Shown here one piece after another: positions 23,704 through 32,482 of a stretch of DNA of 64,000 bases. This DNA is from CAYZHM01 sp964478225 (GTDB lineage Bacteria; Pseudomonadota; Alphaproteobacteria; Micavibrionales; Micavibrionaceae): positions 372,001-436,000 of the forward strand of contig CAYZHM010000001.1 in the NCBI GenBank assembly GCA_964478225.1, given 5' to 3'. A model generated the notes under the pieces. That model ran no database searches. It had not been told where the DNA came from and worked only from the letters and a program-made list of their open reading frames with translations. Positions within the stretch are counted from its first letter, which is position 1. The number at the start of each line of letters is the position of its first letter. The position numbers and the translations under genes are program-made.

Positions 23704-23745
23704 AAGCGTTCGGGGAAGAATTGTATCTGGAAGGATTAGTTTGTA

Positions 23746-24465
23746 ATGGAAAATTCGATTTATCTCGGCCTATCGCGACAGATGACGCTGAAGACGAATA
23801 TGGAGATTGTCGCCAATAACGTGGCGAACCTGAATACGCCGGGATTTCGAGCCCAGAACCTTTTATTCCATGAATTTATTTCTGATCCGCGGGGAGCGGA
23901 TGATCCGATGTCATTTGTTTATGACGATGGTCAGTATGAAATTACAGACCCCGGGTCACTGTCTTTTACCGGCAATCCGCTTGATCTTGCAGTTGTTGGC
24001 CCTGGATTTATTGGTGTTATTGGGCCTGGCGGCCAGCCGACTTTTACCCGCGCAGGAAATTTTCAGAAAGCTGCAGATGGCACCCTTCTTACTTCTGCGG
24101 GATATGAGGTTTCAGGGAGCGGCGGCGGCCGTATTACCATTCCTGGCGACTCCACAGAGATTAATATTGATGAAAAGGGTTTTGTTTCGAACCAGAACGG
24201 CGTCGTTGGTCAAATCAAGATTGTTGAGTTCGATAATACTCAGGAGCTGGAACCTATCGGGAATAATCTTTACCGCACAGATGCCAGAGAAGTCCCAGCG
24301 ATGGAAACCCGCGTCAAGCAGGGCCAACTTGAGGGATCCAATGTGAAGGCAGTGGTCGAGATGACCCGGATGATTGACACGCTGCGCTCGTTTCAATCGG
24401 TACAAAATGTTTTGCAATCAGAAAACGAACGGCTGCGGACAGCCATACAGAAATTAACGGAATAA
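23746..24465 (+). CDS. flgF: Flagellar proximal rod protein FlgF
   Basis: The 239-residue protein has the axial motif 'MEIVANNVANLNTPGF' near the N terminus, central 'NPLDLAVVGPGFIGVIGPGG', and the C-terminal 'QGQLEGSNVKAVVEMTRMIDTLRSFQSVQNVL' typical of rod/hook proteins. It is transcribed from a sigma-54 promoter and followed by flgG after 16 bp. Confidence 0.94.
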   Translation: MENSIYLGLSRQMTLKTNMEIVANNVANLNTPGFRAQNLLFHEFISDPRGADDPMSFVYDDGQYEITDPGSLSFTGNPLDLAVVGPGFIGVIGPGGQPTFTRAGNFQKAADGTLLTSAGYEVSGSGGGRITIPGDSTEINIDEKGFVSNQNGVVGQIKIVEFDNTQELEPIGNNLYRTDAREVPAMETRVKQGQLEGSNVKAVVEMTRMIDTLRSFQSVQNVLQSENERLRTAIQKLTE

Positions 24466-24481
24466 TTTAAGGAGAATAAAC

Positions 24482-25270
24482 ATGACGAGATCTTTGGACA
24501 TTGGCGCGACGGGCATGTTGGCCCAGCAGACGAATGTTGATGTGATATCTAACAACATCGCCAACATGACGACCGCCGGGTATAAGCGCCGGCAAGCCGC
24601 CTTTCAGGATTTGATTTATCAAAACATTGACCGCCCAGGGGCGACGTCATCGGACTCAGGAACCAGAGTGCCGACCGGTTTGCAGTTGGGGCTTGGTGTG
24701 CGCACAGGTGCTGTGTACCGCATTCATGAGCAAGGCGCTCTTCAGGTGACCGAGAACCCTCTTGATTTGGCGATTACGGGAGAAGGATTTTTTCAAATCC
24801 AATTGCCGAGCGGCGAAATTGCCTACACTCGTGATGGAACTTTTCAGTTGAATGAAAACGGCGAGATGGTGACGCCGCAGGGTTATTTGATGGAGCCATC
24901 GATTACTATTCCTCCGGATGCGCAGAGCGTCGAAATTAACGTGTCAGGGGAGGTTTTGGTTAGCCTGTCGGGGCAGACTGCGTTTGCGAATGTCGGGCAG
25001 ATCCAGCTTGCGAATTTTGTGAACCCGGCCGGTCTTGATGCGATTGGAGATAACTTGCTTTTGGAAACAGAAGCTTCGGGAACCCCCACAACAGGCAACC
25101 CGAATTTGGATCAATTCGGGGCTGTGCGTCAGGGATCGCTTGAGCAATCGAACGTGAACGTTGTGGAAGAGATTACCCAGCTTATTACCGCGCAGCGCGC
25201 GTATGAAATGAATTCGAATGTAATTTCGACAAGCGATGAGATGTTGCAAACAATAACGCAGCTTCGATAA
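24482..25270 (+). CDS. flgG: Flagellar distal rod protein FlgG
   Basis: FlgG builds the distal rod. At 262 residues it has the normal length, with 'ISNNIANMTTAGYKRRQAAFQDLIYQ', the FlgG-specific 'PTGLQLGLGVRTGAVYRIHEQGAL' stretch, 'NPLDLAITGEGFFQIQLPSG' and the C-terminal 'QGSLEQSNVNVVEEITQLITAQRAYEMNSNVI'. Confidence 0.97.
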   Translation: MTRSLDIGATGMLAQQTNVDVISNNIANMTTAGYKRRQAAFQDLIYQNIDRPGATSSDSGTRVPTGLQLGLGVRTGAVYRIHEQGALQVTENPLDLAITGEGFFQIQLPSGEIAYTRDGTFQLNENGEMVTPQGYLMEPSITIPPDAQSVEINVSGEVLVSLSGQTAFANVGQIQLANFVNPAGLDAIGDNLLLETEASGTPTTGNPNLDQFGAVRQGSLEQSNVNVVEEITQLITAQRAYEMNSNVISTSDEMLQTITQLR

Positions 25271-25296
25271 TCGCAAATAAAAACAGGAAGGTTAGT

Positions 25297-26229
25297 ATGC
25301 GTCTGATTAAAATTACGATGGTGGGTGCGGCTTTTGTGGCGGGGATTTATTTCCAAGCTGCAGAAGCCGTCACACTCAAACAAAACTCCATCATCACCGG
25401 AAGCACGATTATGCTGGGTGATGTTTTTGATGGGCTGGAGCATAGCCAAAGCAAGGTTTTGGGCCCTGCCCCATTGCCGGGCAAGGACATGGTCTTGAAT
25501 GCCCGGACATTGATGCGGATTGCCATCGCGCTTGATTTGCCGTGGAGACCAGAGAGCAATATGGAAGAAGTTGTTCTTCGACGCAGCGCGACGGTCATTG
25601 GCCGTGACACTGTTGAACGTTCAATTAGAGATAGTTTGGTTAAACGGGGTGTGAACGGGGATTTTGAAGTGGCAATGACAACGCCACTTGAGGACATTGT
25701 TCTTCCTGAAAATGAAACAGGGGCCATAGAATTTGAGCGCTTTAATTACTCTCCTTCTACAAACAGATTTGAAGGAACGATTGTGGCACCATCGCGGAAT
25801 AACCCCCTTTATACGGCTTTGGTGAGCGGCAGTGTTCAGCGCTTGGTTGAGATTCCAGTTTTGCGCGAACCTTTGCGCGCCGGCAGCATTATCGGAGTGC
25901 GCGATCTTGATCATATCTCTGTGAAAGAAAGCACGTTACAGCCGGCGATGATTTTGAATGCGAACGCCTTGGTCGGGATGACGCCGCGAACTTTGATCTC
26001 TTCAGGTGTTCCAATTAAGGCCAATGATATCGAACCGCCCGAAGCTGTGTCACGCGGAGAATTGGTGATGATGATCTTCCAAAATGGGCCTCTTGTTTTG
26101 ACAGCACAAGGCAAGGCTTTGGAGAACGGAGCACAAGGCGATGTGGTGCGTGTTTTGAATACGGCCAGCAACAAGACAGTCCAGGCGCTGGTGACTGGTG
26201 ATAACGAAGTAACATTACAAAGCAACTGA
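25297..26229 (+). CDS. flgA: Flagellar P-ring assembly chaperone FlgA
   Basis: FlgA is the periplasmic chaperone of the P-ring protein FlgI. The 310-residue protein starts with a signal peptide (MVGAAFVAGIYFQAAEA) and ends with the SAF/FlgA domain ('LREPLRAGSIIGVRDLDHISVKE', 'MTPRTLISSGVPIKANDIEPP', 'GDVVRVLNTASNKTVQALV'). It is between flgG and flgH and touches the flgH frame at its stop. Confidence 0.93.
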   Translation: MRLIKITMVGAAFVAGIYFQAAEAVTLKQNSIITGSTIMLGDVFDGLEHSQSKVLGPAPLPGKDMVLNARTLMRIAIALDLPWRPESNMEEVVLRRSATVIGRDTVERSIRDSLVKRGVNGDFEVAMTTPLEDIVLPENETGAIEFERFNYSPSTNRFEGTIVAPSRNNPLYTALVSGSVQRLVEIPVLREPLRAGSIIGVRDLDHISVKESTLQPAMILNANALVGMTPRTLISSGVPIKANDIEPPEAVSRGELVMMIFQNGPLVLTAQGKALENGAQGDVVRVLNTASNKTVQALVTGDNEVTLQSN

Positions 26230-26243
26230 TGAGGACAAAATTC

Positions 26244-26978
26244 ATGCGTAAAACTATTCTCTTTCTTCTTCCCTTCATGATGACGGCCTGCGGGACGGTT
26301 GAGAAGGTTTCTAACATTGGTAAGGCCCCAGAGATGGCATCGATTGAAAATCCGACGACGAAAGCGGAATATCAGCCTGTGAGCTTGCCGATGCCGGCGC
26401 CGAAGGATGCTAATCGTCAGAAGAATTCTTTGTGGGCAGCAAACCGGACAACATTCTTTAAGGACCAGCGCGCAGCGGATATCGGCGATATTATTACCGT
26501 CACGATCAACATCAAGGACAAAGCCGAGCTTGATAACGAGACCGAGCGTACACGCGAAAGCGGTGAGAATGCAGGGTTGGATACCATTCTTGGATATGAA
26601 CAAGCTTTGGACCGTGTATTGCCTGAGGCCGTGGATAACACGGCATTGGTGGGCGGCAGTGCTGACAGCAATTACAAAGGGACAGGAACTGTTGACCGGG
26701 AAGAGAAGATTACTGTGAAGTTGGCAGCGCTTGTGACACAGCTTTTGCCGAACGGCAATATGGTCATTCATGGACAGCAAGAAGTTTTGGTCAATTTTGA
26801 AAAACGTGTGCTGAAGATAGACGGCGTGATCCGTCCGCAAGACATTACGACGACCAATACGATTTCATATGAGAAAGTTGCAGAAGCGCGGATTTCTTAT
26901 GGCGGCGAAGGCCAGATTACCGATGTACAACAGCCGCGCTACGGCCAGCAGTTGTATGATGTGATCTTCCCGTTCTAA
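26244..26978 (+). CDS. flgH: Flagellar L-ring lipoprotein FlgH
   Basis: FlgH forms the outer-membrane L ring. The start at 26244 is preferred because GAGGA lies 8 bp upstream; an ATG at 26229 adds five residues. A lipobox MTAC ends the signal peptide at Cys16. Family patterns 'SLWAANRTTFFKDQRAADIGDIITVTI' and the C-terminal 'GVIRPQDITTTNTISYEKVAEARISYGGEGQITDVQQPRYGQQ' are clear in the 244 residues. Confidence 0.95.
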   Translation: MRKTILFLLPFMMTACGTVEKVSNIGKAPEMASIENPTTKAEYQPVSLPMPAPKDANRQKNSLWAANRTTFFKDQRAADIGDIITVTINIKDKAELDNETERTRESGENAGLDTILGYEQALDRVLPEAVDNTALVGGSADSNYKGTGTVDREEKITVKLAALVTQLLPNGNMVIHGQQEVLVNFEKRVLKIDGVIRPQDITTTNTISYEKVAEARISYGGEGQITDVQQPRYGQQLYDVIFPF

Positions 26979-27259
26979 GATTCTTGAGTGGGGTAGTCCT
27001 GGCTTGAATTGCTTTCAACAAGTCTAGCCAGGCCCAGTAATACCAGCGGCTGGAAAATGCCGGCGATGAACTGGAACCCCATGACCGAGACCACTCGTTC
27101 AATAGACATGTGGGAAGAAAAGACCGAGTAGATGCCGGTTCCGATGTAGAAGAAAAATATTGAAGCCGCGCCGATCTTCAGCATTATAGGGAGAAAATTG
27201 CGGCAACGCTTTTTGGGCGATTTACATTCTTTTGATGAATCGCAGCAAGTTTCTTCCAT
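26975..27259 (-). CDS. Hypothetical two-helix membrane protein
   Basis: Not recognised. The 94-residue protein has a Cys- and Lys-rich N terminus ('CCDSSKECKSPKKRC'), which might bind a metal, and two TM helices (about 25-46 and 56-79). It overlaps the end of flgH by 4 bp on the opposite strand and follows dksA by 9 bp, so it may be co-transcribed with fliX-dksA. Confidence 0.6.
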   Translation of the reverse strand: MEETCCDSSKECKSPKKRCRNFLPIMLKIGAASIFFFYIGTGIYSVFSSHMSIERVVSVMGFQFIAGIFQPLVLLGLARLVESNSSQDYPTQES

Positions 27260-27268
27260 TGCTAGGCC

Positions 27269-27703
27269 TTAATCGTCACGATGGGTTTTTTCCATGCGCT
27301 CGTGGCGTTCTTGGGCTTCTATGCTCAGGGTTGCGATCGGACGGGCTTTGAGGCGGCCGATTGAAATTGGCTCCCCTGTTTCTTCGCAGTAGCCGTATTC
27401 GTCTTCACGAATGCGTTCCAGCGCCTGATTGATTTTGGAGATCAGTTTGCGTTCACGGTCGCGTGTACGCAATTCCAGCGCATGATCCGTTTCGGCCGAA
27501 GCGCGATCCGTTAAATCGGGTTGTTGCAGTTCAGTGCCCTGCAGCGTGTTTTGGATGGTGTCTTGAGATTCCCGTAGAAGCTCCGCGCGCCAAGCCAAAA
27601 GCTGCTGGCGGAAGTATTCCTTCATGATCGGGTTCATGAATTCTTTTTTGTCCTTTTCCGGATCATATTTTGGTGGCACAACAATTGCGTTTTCTGCACT
27701 CAT
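27269..27703 (-). CDS. dksA: DksA/TraR-type transcription factor with incomplete zinc site
   Basis: DksA binds in the RNA polymerase secondary channel and works with ppGpp. The 144-residue protein has the coiled-coil tip region ('ADRASAETDHALELRTRDRERKLISKINQAL' style, seen as 'DRASAETDHALELRTRDRER') and the zinc-finger region 'GYCEETGEPISIGRLKARPIATLSIEAQERHE'. Only one of the four zinc-ligand cysteines is kept, as in cysteine-poor DksA variants of other proteobacteria. It lies next to fliX, as often in Alphaproteobacteria. Confidence 0.92.
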   Translation of the reverse strand: MSAENAIVVPPKYDPEKDKKEFMNPIMKEYFRQQLLAWRAELLRESQDTIQNTLQGTELQQPDLTDRASAETDHALELRTRDRERKLISKINQALERIREDEYGYCEETGEPISIGRLKARPIATLSIEAQERHERMEKTHRDD

Positions 27704-27784
27704 TTATTATTCCCCTTCAACAACTCATTTTTTGTTTGAGACGCAAGACTATACGATCGTTTGCGGGTCAAAACAATATCAAAT

Positions 27785-28234
27785 TTATGGGTGTTTTTTG
27801 TCAGCGTTTTCCAGCGCTTTTTGCATTTTTGCCAATTCAACCTGCGCGCGGAGATCGATTTCATCCATGATGGCGGTCAATTTGGGATCCATGATCTTTT
27901 CGCGGTGGGAGGCGACAACATCAGCAATATCAATCATATGGCCTACAGTCAGGTTCCCATTCAGCATAGCGAGGCGCATTTTATCGAGCTCCTCAAGGAC
28001 GGAGATAGCGCGTTTGCGCATACGGCCTCTGGAGGCGCGTTCGGTAGGGCTTTCAGCGCCCTGAAGCGCAAGCAGCGAGTCAAGCTGCGCTATGGATTGG
28101 GTGGAATGCGTGGCAGCGGCCTGTTTCGGCGCCTGAGCGATGAAATCGCCAAAAGATCCGCCGGCGGCGGAGGTTTTTCCTGATTTTTTACTTGTGGACG
28201 CAGCGTCCGTTCTTTTCGGACCTTCAATTTTCAT
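27785..28234 (-). CDS. fliX: Flagellar assembly regulator FliX
   Basis: FliX couples early basal-body assembly to FlbD activity in Caulobacter. The 149-residue protein starts MKIEGPKRT and ends in the family-typical helical half ('RMRKRAISVLEELDKMRLAMLNGNLT', 'MDPKLTAIMDEIDLRAQVELAKMQ'). An upstream in-frame ATG at 28267 would add eleven residues but FliX proteins normally begin at the chosen site. It is divergent from flgI, a typical arrangement. Confidence 0.9.
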   Translation of the reverse strand: MKIEGPKRTDAASTSKKSGKTSAAGGSFGDFIAQAPKQAAATHSTQSIAQLDSLLALQGAESPTERASRGRMRKRAISVLEELDKMRLAMLNGNLTVGHMIDIADVVASHREKIMDPKLTAIMDEIDLRAQVELAKMQKALENADKKHP

Positions 28235-28335
28235 GGAAGGCAGTATAGCCCTGAAAAACCTGCACAATCAAGCGGCAAAACTTGCCGATTCCTTATGCAC
28301 AGACTCTGAAAGGCGCGCAAATCCGTCCGTAAAAC

Positions 28336-28351
28336 TGGCATGGGTTTCGCA
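28336..28351 (+). promoter_or_regulatory. Sigma-54 promoter for flgI operon
   Basis: TGGCATGGGTTTCGCA shows GG-N10-GC with a good TGGCAT block. The predicted start is about 30 nt before the flgI ATG at 28394. Confidence 0.75.
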
Positions 28352-28393
28352 TTATGTGTCCTGAAGTATTAACAGCGTTACAAGGATTTTATA

Positions 28394-29524
28394 ATGCAGA
28401 ACCTGATCACCCGTTTGCCGATGGCGTTTATTTTGGGATTGGGCATCATTTTTATTACGATCGCTTTGGCGAATGCCAAGACGTCACGCATTAAGGATAT
28501 TGTCGATATTGAAGGTGTGCGTGAGAACCAGTTGGTTGGATATGGTCTTGTTGTCGGTTTGAACGGCACGGGAGATTCTTTAGGCAACTCCCCTTTTACT
28601 GAACAAAGCTTGATTGCGATGCTTGAGCGCCTTGGCGTATCGGTGCGGGGCGAGAACATGAATACAGGTAACGTCGCGGCCGTGATGGTGACGGCTACCC
28701 TGCCCCCGTTTACCAATCAAGGCTCGAAAATTGATGTGAATGTTTCGGCGCTGGGCGATGCGGACAGTTTGCAAGGCGGGACACTTTTGGTGACGCCCTT
28801 GATGGCGGCGGACGGAGAAGTTTATGCCGTCGCGCAAGGCGAAATCAGCATTGCCGGATTTAGCGTTACGGGCGAAGCTGCGACTGTCACCCAGAATATT
28901 CCAACATCCGGCCGGATTGCGTCTGGAGCGATCGTGGAACGGGAAATTGATTTCCAGCTTGAAGAGTTGCAACAGGTTCGCCTGGCTTTGAAGAATCCTG
29001 ACTTTACAACAGCACGGCGCATAGCGCAGGCGGTGAACGGATTTACGTCCGCTCAACTGGCGAGTGCGGAGAATGCAGCCAGCGTCATTTTGCGGCGTCC
29101 AGCAAATTATGACGGCAGTATTGTCGACCTTATTACAGATATTGAACAATTGCCTATTCAACCTGACCAACCGGCACGGGTTGTGATTAGCGAGCGTTCA
29201 GGTGTGATTGTGATCGGATCAGAAGTACGGATTTCGGACGTCGCGATTGCGCAGGGCAATTTGACTGTGAAGATCACTGAGACGCCTCAGGTTTCACAAG
29301 CGAACCCGTTTGCCGAGCAAGGCCAGACGATTACTGTGCCGCGGACGGATTTGCAGGTCAATCAGGGGGCAGATGTGCGTCTTGCGCCTTTGGAGACTGG
29401 TGTGACGCTGCAGGACCTTGTCACCGGGCTTAACAAGCTTGGGATGCAGCCGCGTGACATTATTACGATCTTGCAAGCCGTGAAAGCAGCCGGCGCATTG
29501 CAGGCAGAGATTGAGGTGATGTGA
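28394..29524 (+). CDS. flgI: Flagellar P-ring protein FlgI
   Basis: FlgI forms the peptidoglycan-associated P ring. The 376-residue protein has a signal peptide (AFILGLGIIFITIALANA), then the highly conserved 'RIKDIVDIEGVRENQLVGYGLVVGLNGTGD', 'MNTGNVAAVMVTATLPPF' and 'KIDVNVSALGDADSLQGGTLLVTPL'. It begins the flgI-flgJ-flgN-like-fliK-flgD-flgE series. Confidence 0.97.
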   Translation: MQNLITRLPMAFILGLGIIFITIALANAKTSRIKDIVDIEGVRENQLVGYGLVVGLNGTGDSLGNSPFTEQSLIAMLERLGVSVRGENMNTGNVAAVMVTATLPPFTNQGSKIDVNVSALGDADSLQGGTLLVTPLMAADGEVYAVAQGEISIAGFSVTGEAATVTQNIPTSGRIASGAIVEREIDFQLEELQQVRLALKNPDFTTARRIAQAVNGFTSAQLASAENAASVILRRPANYDGSIVDLITDIEQLPIQPDQPARVVISERSGVIVIGSEVRISDVAIAQGNLTVKITETPQVSQANPFAEQGQTITVPRTDLQVNQGADVRLAPLETGVTLQDLVTGLNKLGMQPRDIITILQAVKAAGALQAEIEVM

Positions 29525-29868
29525 TGAATATTGATGGATCACTTGCCCCGAGCACATCCCTTGCCTTGCTTCAAGCCAGACAAGTCGACTCTGAAAAAAC
29601 CTTGAGCAAACTTCAGAGTGACATCGATCTTACAAAGGTTGAAGAAACAGCGCGTGAATTTGAAGCGGTATTTATCAGCGAGATGATGAAGCCGATGTTT
29701 GAAGGCCTTGAGACCGACGGCATGTTTGGCGGCGGCAAAGGCGAGGAAGTTTTTCGCAGCCTGATGTTGCAGGAGTACGGGAAAATGATTTCCCAAACCG
29801 GCAGTATCGGGATCGCGAGCCAAGTTAAAAGTGCACTTATTCAAATGCAATCAGAACAATCACAATAG
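29524..29868 (+). CDS. flgJ: Rod-binding protein (FlgJ N-terminal domain type)
   Basis: The 114-residue protein matches only the FlgJ N-terminal rod-capping domain: 'TAREFEAVFISEMMKPMFEGLETDGMFGGGKGEEVFRSLMLQEYGKMIS'. The muramidase domain of enteric FlgJ is absent, as is usual in Alphaproteobacteria. The ATG overlaps the flgI stop by one base (TGATG). Confidence 0.92.
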   Translation: MNIDGSLAPSTSLALLQARQVDSEKTLSKLQSDIDLTKVEETAREFEAVFISEMMKPMFEGLETDGMFGGGKGEEVFRSLMLQEYGKMISQTGSIGIASQVKSALIQMQSEQSQ

Positions 29869-29886
29869 GAAATGGAGAACCTTGCT

Positions 29887-30366
29887 ATGCGAACCCAGAA
29901 AACAACTCAAGAGATGGCATCCCCTATGACCAGCAATGATAACGTCTTGCCCCGTGAGCCTGAGCGCGCGATGCAGCACATGATCACGCTGTCGCAAAAG
30001 CTGATTAACATCGCCGAAGCGGAAACACAGAACCTTGTGCAGAACGATATTGTCGGATTTGCGATTTTGCAGGACGAGAAAGAGAAAGTCACAAATTCTT
30101 ATGCCCGCGCATCCCGTGAGTTTCGTGACAGGCTGAATGAGTTTCGCGGTGTTGAGCGAAGCATGCTCGACAGGCTGGACGCGTTGCAGAAGGATTTAGC
30201 GATCCGCACACAATCAAACAACGTCATCGTTAAGCGCATTCAGAACCGTGCCGGTGATAATGCGCAGAAAACATTGTGGAACGTGCAGGAATTGGCTCAG
30301 CAAAAAGTTGTCCAGTTCCCCGAGCAAAAATTGGCACAAAATTCGCATGATGATACGCAGCTGTAG
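29887..30366 (+). CDS. FlgN-like flagellar chaperone (first copy)
   Basis: The 159-residue protein (start at 29887 with GGAG 9 bp upstream; an ATG at 29872 is too close to its own site) is entirely helical: 'AMQHMITLSQKLINIAEAETQNLVQND', 'LQDEKEKVTNSYARASREFRDRLNEF'. This fits the FlgN fold, a chaperone for hook-filament junction proteins FlgK/FlgL. It is followed by a second protein of the same build, with little sequence identity between the two. Confidence 0.7.
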   Translation: MRTQKTTQEMASPMTSNDNVLPREPERAMQHMITLSQKLINIAEAETQNLVQNDIVGFAILQDEKEKVTNSYARASREFRDRLNEFRGVERSMLDRLDALQKDLAIRTQSNNVIVKRIQNRAGDNAQKTLWNVQELAQQKVVQFPEQKLAQNSHDDTQL

Positions 30367-30398
30367 AAAGCCCGGCGACCTGAACAGGGAGAAAGACA

Positions 30399-30857
30399 AT
30401 GGATAAAAATACTTTAGAAAATCCGAATAAAATCATCAATGAAATGATGAGCACGATCGACATTCTGCGCGACGTTTATATCAGAGAAACCGAGGCTTTG
30501 GACAATTCTGATGCACGCAACTTTATGGCGTTACAATCGGAAAAAGTTGAGAAAGCTAACATCTATAAAGAGAGGATTGAATTCATCCTCAAGCGCAAGG
30601 ACCAAATCCGTCAGGCAGACCCGGCTCTGAAGCAAAAATTGCACGACATGCAGGCAGATTTTGCCGAGCTGGCAACTCGAAACATGAAAGCCCTTCAGCG
30701 GATGCAGCGTAGCACCGAGCGTTTAGGACAAAGAATGGGATCGGCAGCGCGTGAAAGCGCCCGCCAGAACGGCAGTGTTGGCTATGGCGAGACAGGCGCG
30801 TTGAATGCGGCCAGCAGCAAGAAGCCCATTTCAATCGGTATTCAGGAAACAGCATGA
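30399..30857 (+). CDS. FlgN-like flagellar chaperone (second copy)
   Basis: The 152-residue helical protein has 'NEMMSTIDILRDVYIRETEALDNSD', 'LQSEKVEKANIYKERIEFILKRKDQI' and 'NMKALQRMQRSTERLGQRMGSAARESA', the pattern of alphaproteobacterial FlgN proteins. The C-terminal 30 residues are flexible. It overlaps fliK by 4 bp. FlgK and FlgL, its expected clients, are not in this window. Confidence 0.75.
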   Translation: MDKNTLENPNKIINEMMSTIDILRDVYIRETEALDNSDARNFMALQSEKVEKANIYKERIEFILKRKDQIRQADPALKQKLHDMQADFAELATRNMKALQRMQRSTERLGQRMGSAARESARQNGSVGYGETGALNAASSKKPISIGIQETA

Positions 30858-32470
30858 CGATTAATAGTTTCTTCACGCAACAGAGTATGACAGGCGGAGT
30901 TCCCCTCCCTACGGGGCAGACGGGGACGAAAGCAGTTTCAGGGACGCCGCAAGGCGCGCTCGCGTTTTTTCAGATGGTCCTTGGCGGTTTGCCGGCCACC
31001 CTTACGCCTCAAAGCAAGGTTGCTCCTGATAAGACTCCTGAAACGACAACTCTGTTGACCCCGCAAAGCAAAGAGCCGAGCGTTTTGCAGTCAGATAATC
31101 CCCTTCTTGCGAAGAAACCGAAATTGGACCTCGCGCAGATTTTGGCAACATCCGAGCAGGTTGAAGACGATAGCGCACAGATTATAAAGATTGTGGCCCC
31201 TTCCGAGGATGGAGGAGATATTGAGACGGTAATATCGCTTAACCAAAAAGCTTTTGATGCCATCATCAAGCCTTTGGTCACAGATAAGATTAGCGCCGAG
31301 CAGAGTATAAAGGAGACAGGAAGTGTTTCTATTTATGATCTTGGTTTGACGCCTGAGACTATTGTCATGGCGGCAGACGGCTTCACCACTCCAAAACCCG
31401 GCACAGAATTTTCAGAAACTCCGGCACAACAAATACTGCAGAATTTGAGAACCTTGTTCGAAGCTGGAGAGCTGAACTTTGAGAATTTGTCTGAGGATCA
31501 GGCTGTTCGTGTTCATGAGATTCTTGAGAAGGCAGATACGACAGTTGATGGCGGTGCAAGTAATGTTATCGTTCTTGAATTGTTGCAAATTCTAGCTGCG
31601 ACACCAGAAGGTCAAGTGGTGGCTTTGCAACCTGCAAAGACTGATGTTGCGACAAAGGGCGAAGCCCTGATTCATGCGAAAGCAAATGCGGCACCGGTTG
31701 GTCCAGAGGCTTTGAATGCGCTGACGCCAGGATCTGATGGTGAAACCCCTGACTTTGAGCAGATTTTGCAAAAGCTCGGCGGAAACGATAATAACAAAGC
31801 CAAAGGCAATGTCGAGATCACCAACACCAAAGCGGCAACAGCCAAGATAGATGTTGGTCACAACCTCCCTACCCTGCCGTCTAATTTTGCATTCGGCACA
31901 AGCGCAGCGGCGTACGGGTCCGGGGAAGCCATCAACACATCTTATAATACATTCGGTCCAACAACGGGCGGTGTAGGCACCAGCAGCATGCAAGCCATGA
32001 CCAGCTCAATTACACAATCGAACCATGCGGGGCAGTCTCATCCAGCAACGCAGATGGTGATGATCACGATGCAGCGCGCGGGGCTTGAGGGCAATAACAA
32101 GTCCATCACATTACAACTTGATCCGCCGGAGCTTGGCCGGGTTGATGTCAAAATGGTCTTTGACAAGAACAAGAGTATCAGAACGGTTTTAACGGTTGAA
32201 AAGCCAGAGACTATGGCGATGTTGCAGCGGGATGCTCATTCGCTTGAGAAAGCGATGAATGACCTCGGTTTGAATGCTGATGGCGGGGTTGATCTTCAAC
32301 TTGCGCCTGACGGTCATGATTTTGGTCAGGATGGCGGTCATGACGGATCGCGCAATCAGACAGCTTCTGGTGAAGCCCAGAATGAAGACACAGAATTGTT
32401 AATTATGCCTCCATCCGCTTTGTATTTTGACCCGGCAACGGGGCAGATGCGGTGTGATGTGCTGGTTTAA
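30854..32470 (+). CDS. fliK: Flagellar hook-length control protein FliK
   Basis: FliK measures hook length and triggers the FlhB switch. The 538-residue protein has a long low-complexity N-terminal and central region and the C-terminal Flg_hook domain 'ITLQLDPPELGRVDVKMVFDKNKSIRTVLTVEKPETMAMLQRDAHSLEKAMNDLGL' (about residues 415-475). It is immediately upstream of flgD, the usual order. Confidence 0.93.
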   Translation: MTINSFFTQQSMTGGVPLPTGQTGTKAVSGTPQGALAFFQMVLGGLPATLTPQSKVAPDKTPETTTLLTPQSKEPSVLQSDNPLLAKKPKLDLAQILATSEQVEDDSAQIIKIVAPSEDGGDIETVISLNQKAFDAIIKPLVTDKISAEQSIKETGSVSIYDLGLTPETIVMAADGFTTPKPGTEFSETPAQQILQNLRTLFEAGELNFENLSEDQAVRVHEILEKADTTVDGGASNVIVLELLQILAATPEGQVVALQPAKTDVATKGEALIHAKANAAPVGPEALNALTPGSDGETPDFEQILQKLGGNDNNKAKGNVEITNTKAATAKIDVGHNLPTLPSNFAFGTSAAAYGSGEAINTSYNTFGPTTGGVGTSSMQAMTSSITQSNHAGQSHPATQMVMITMQRAGLEGNNKSITLQLDPPELGRVDVKMVFDKNKSIRTVLTVEKPETMAMLQRDAHSLEKAMNDLGLNADGGVDLQLAPDGHDFGQDGGHDGSRNQTASGEAQNEDTELLIMPPSALYFDPATGQMRCDVLV

Positions 32471-32482
32471 AGGTGAGATGAC

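Noticed and set aside
25911..26840. 309-codon minus-strand open frame over flgA and flgH
   Set aside because: It is complementary to two clear flagellar genes and has a composition typical of a shadow frame.
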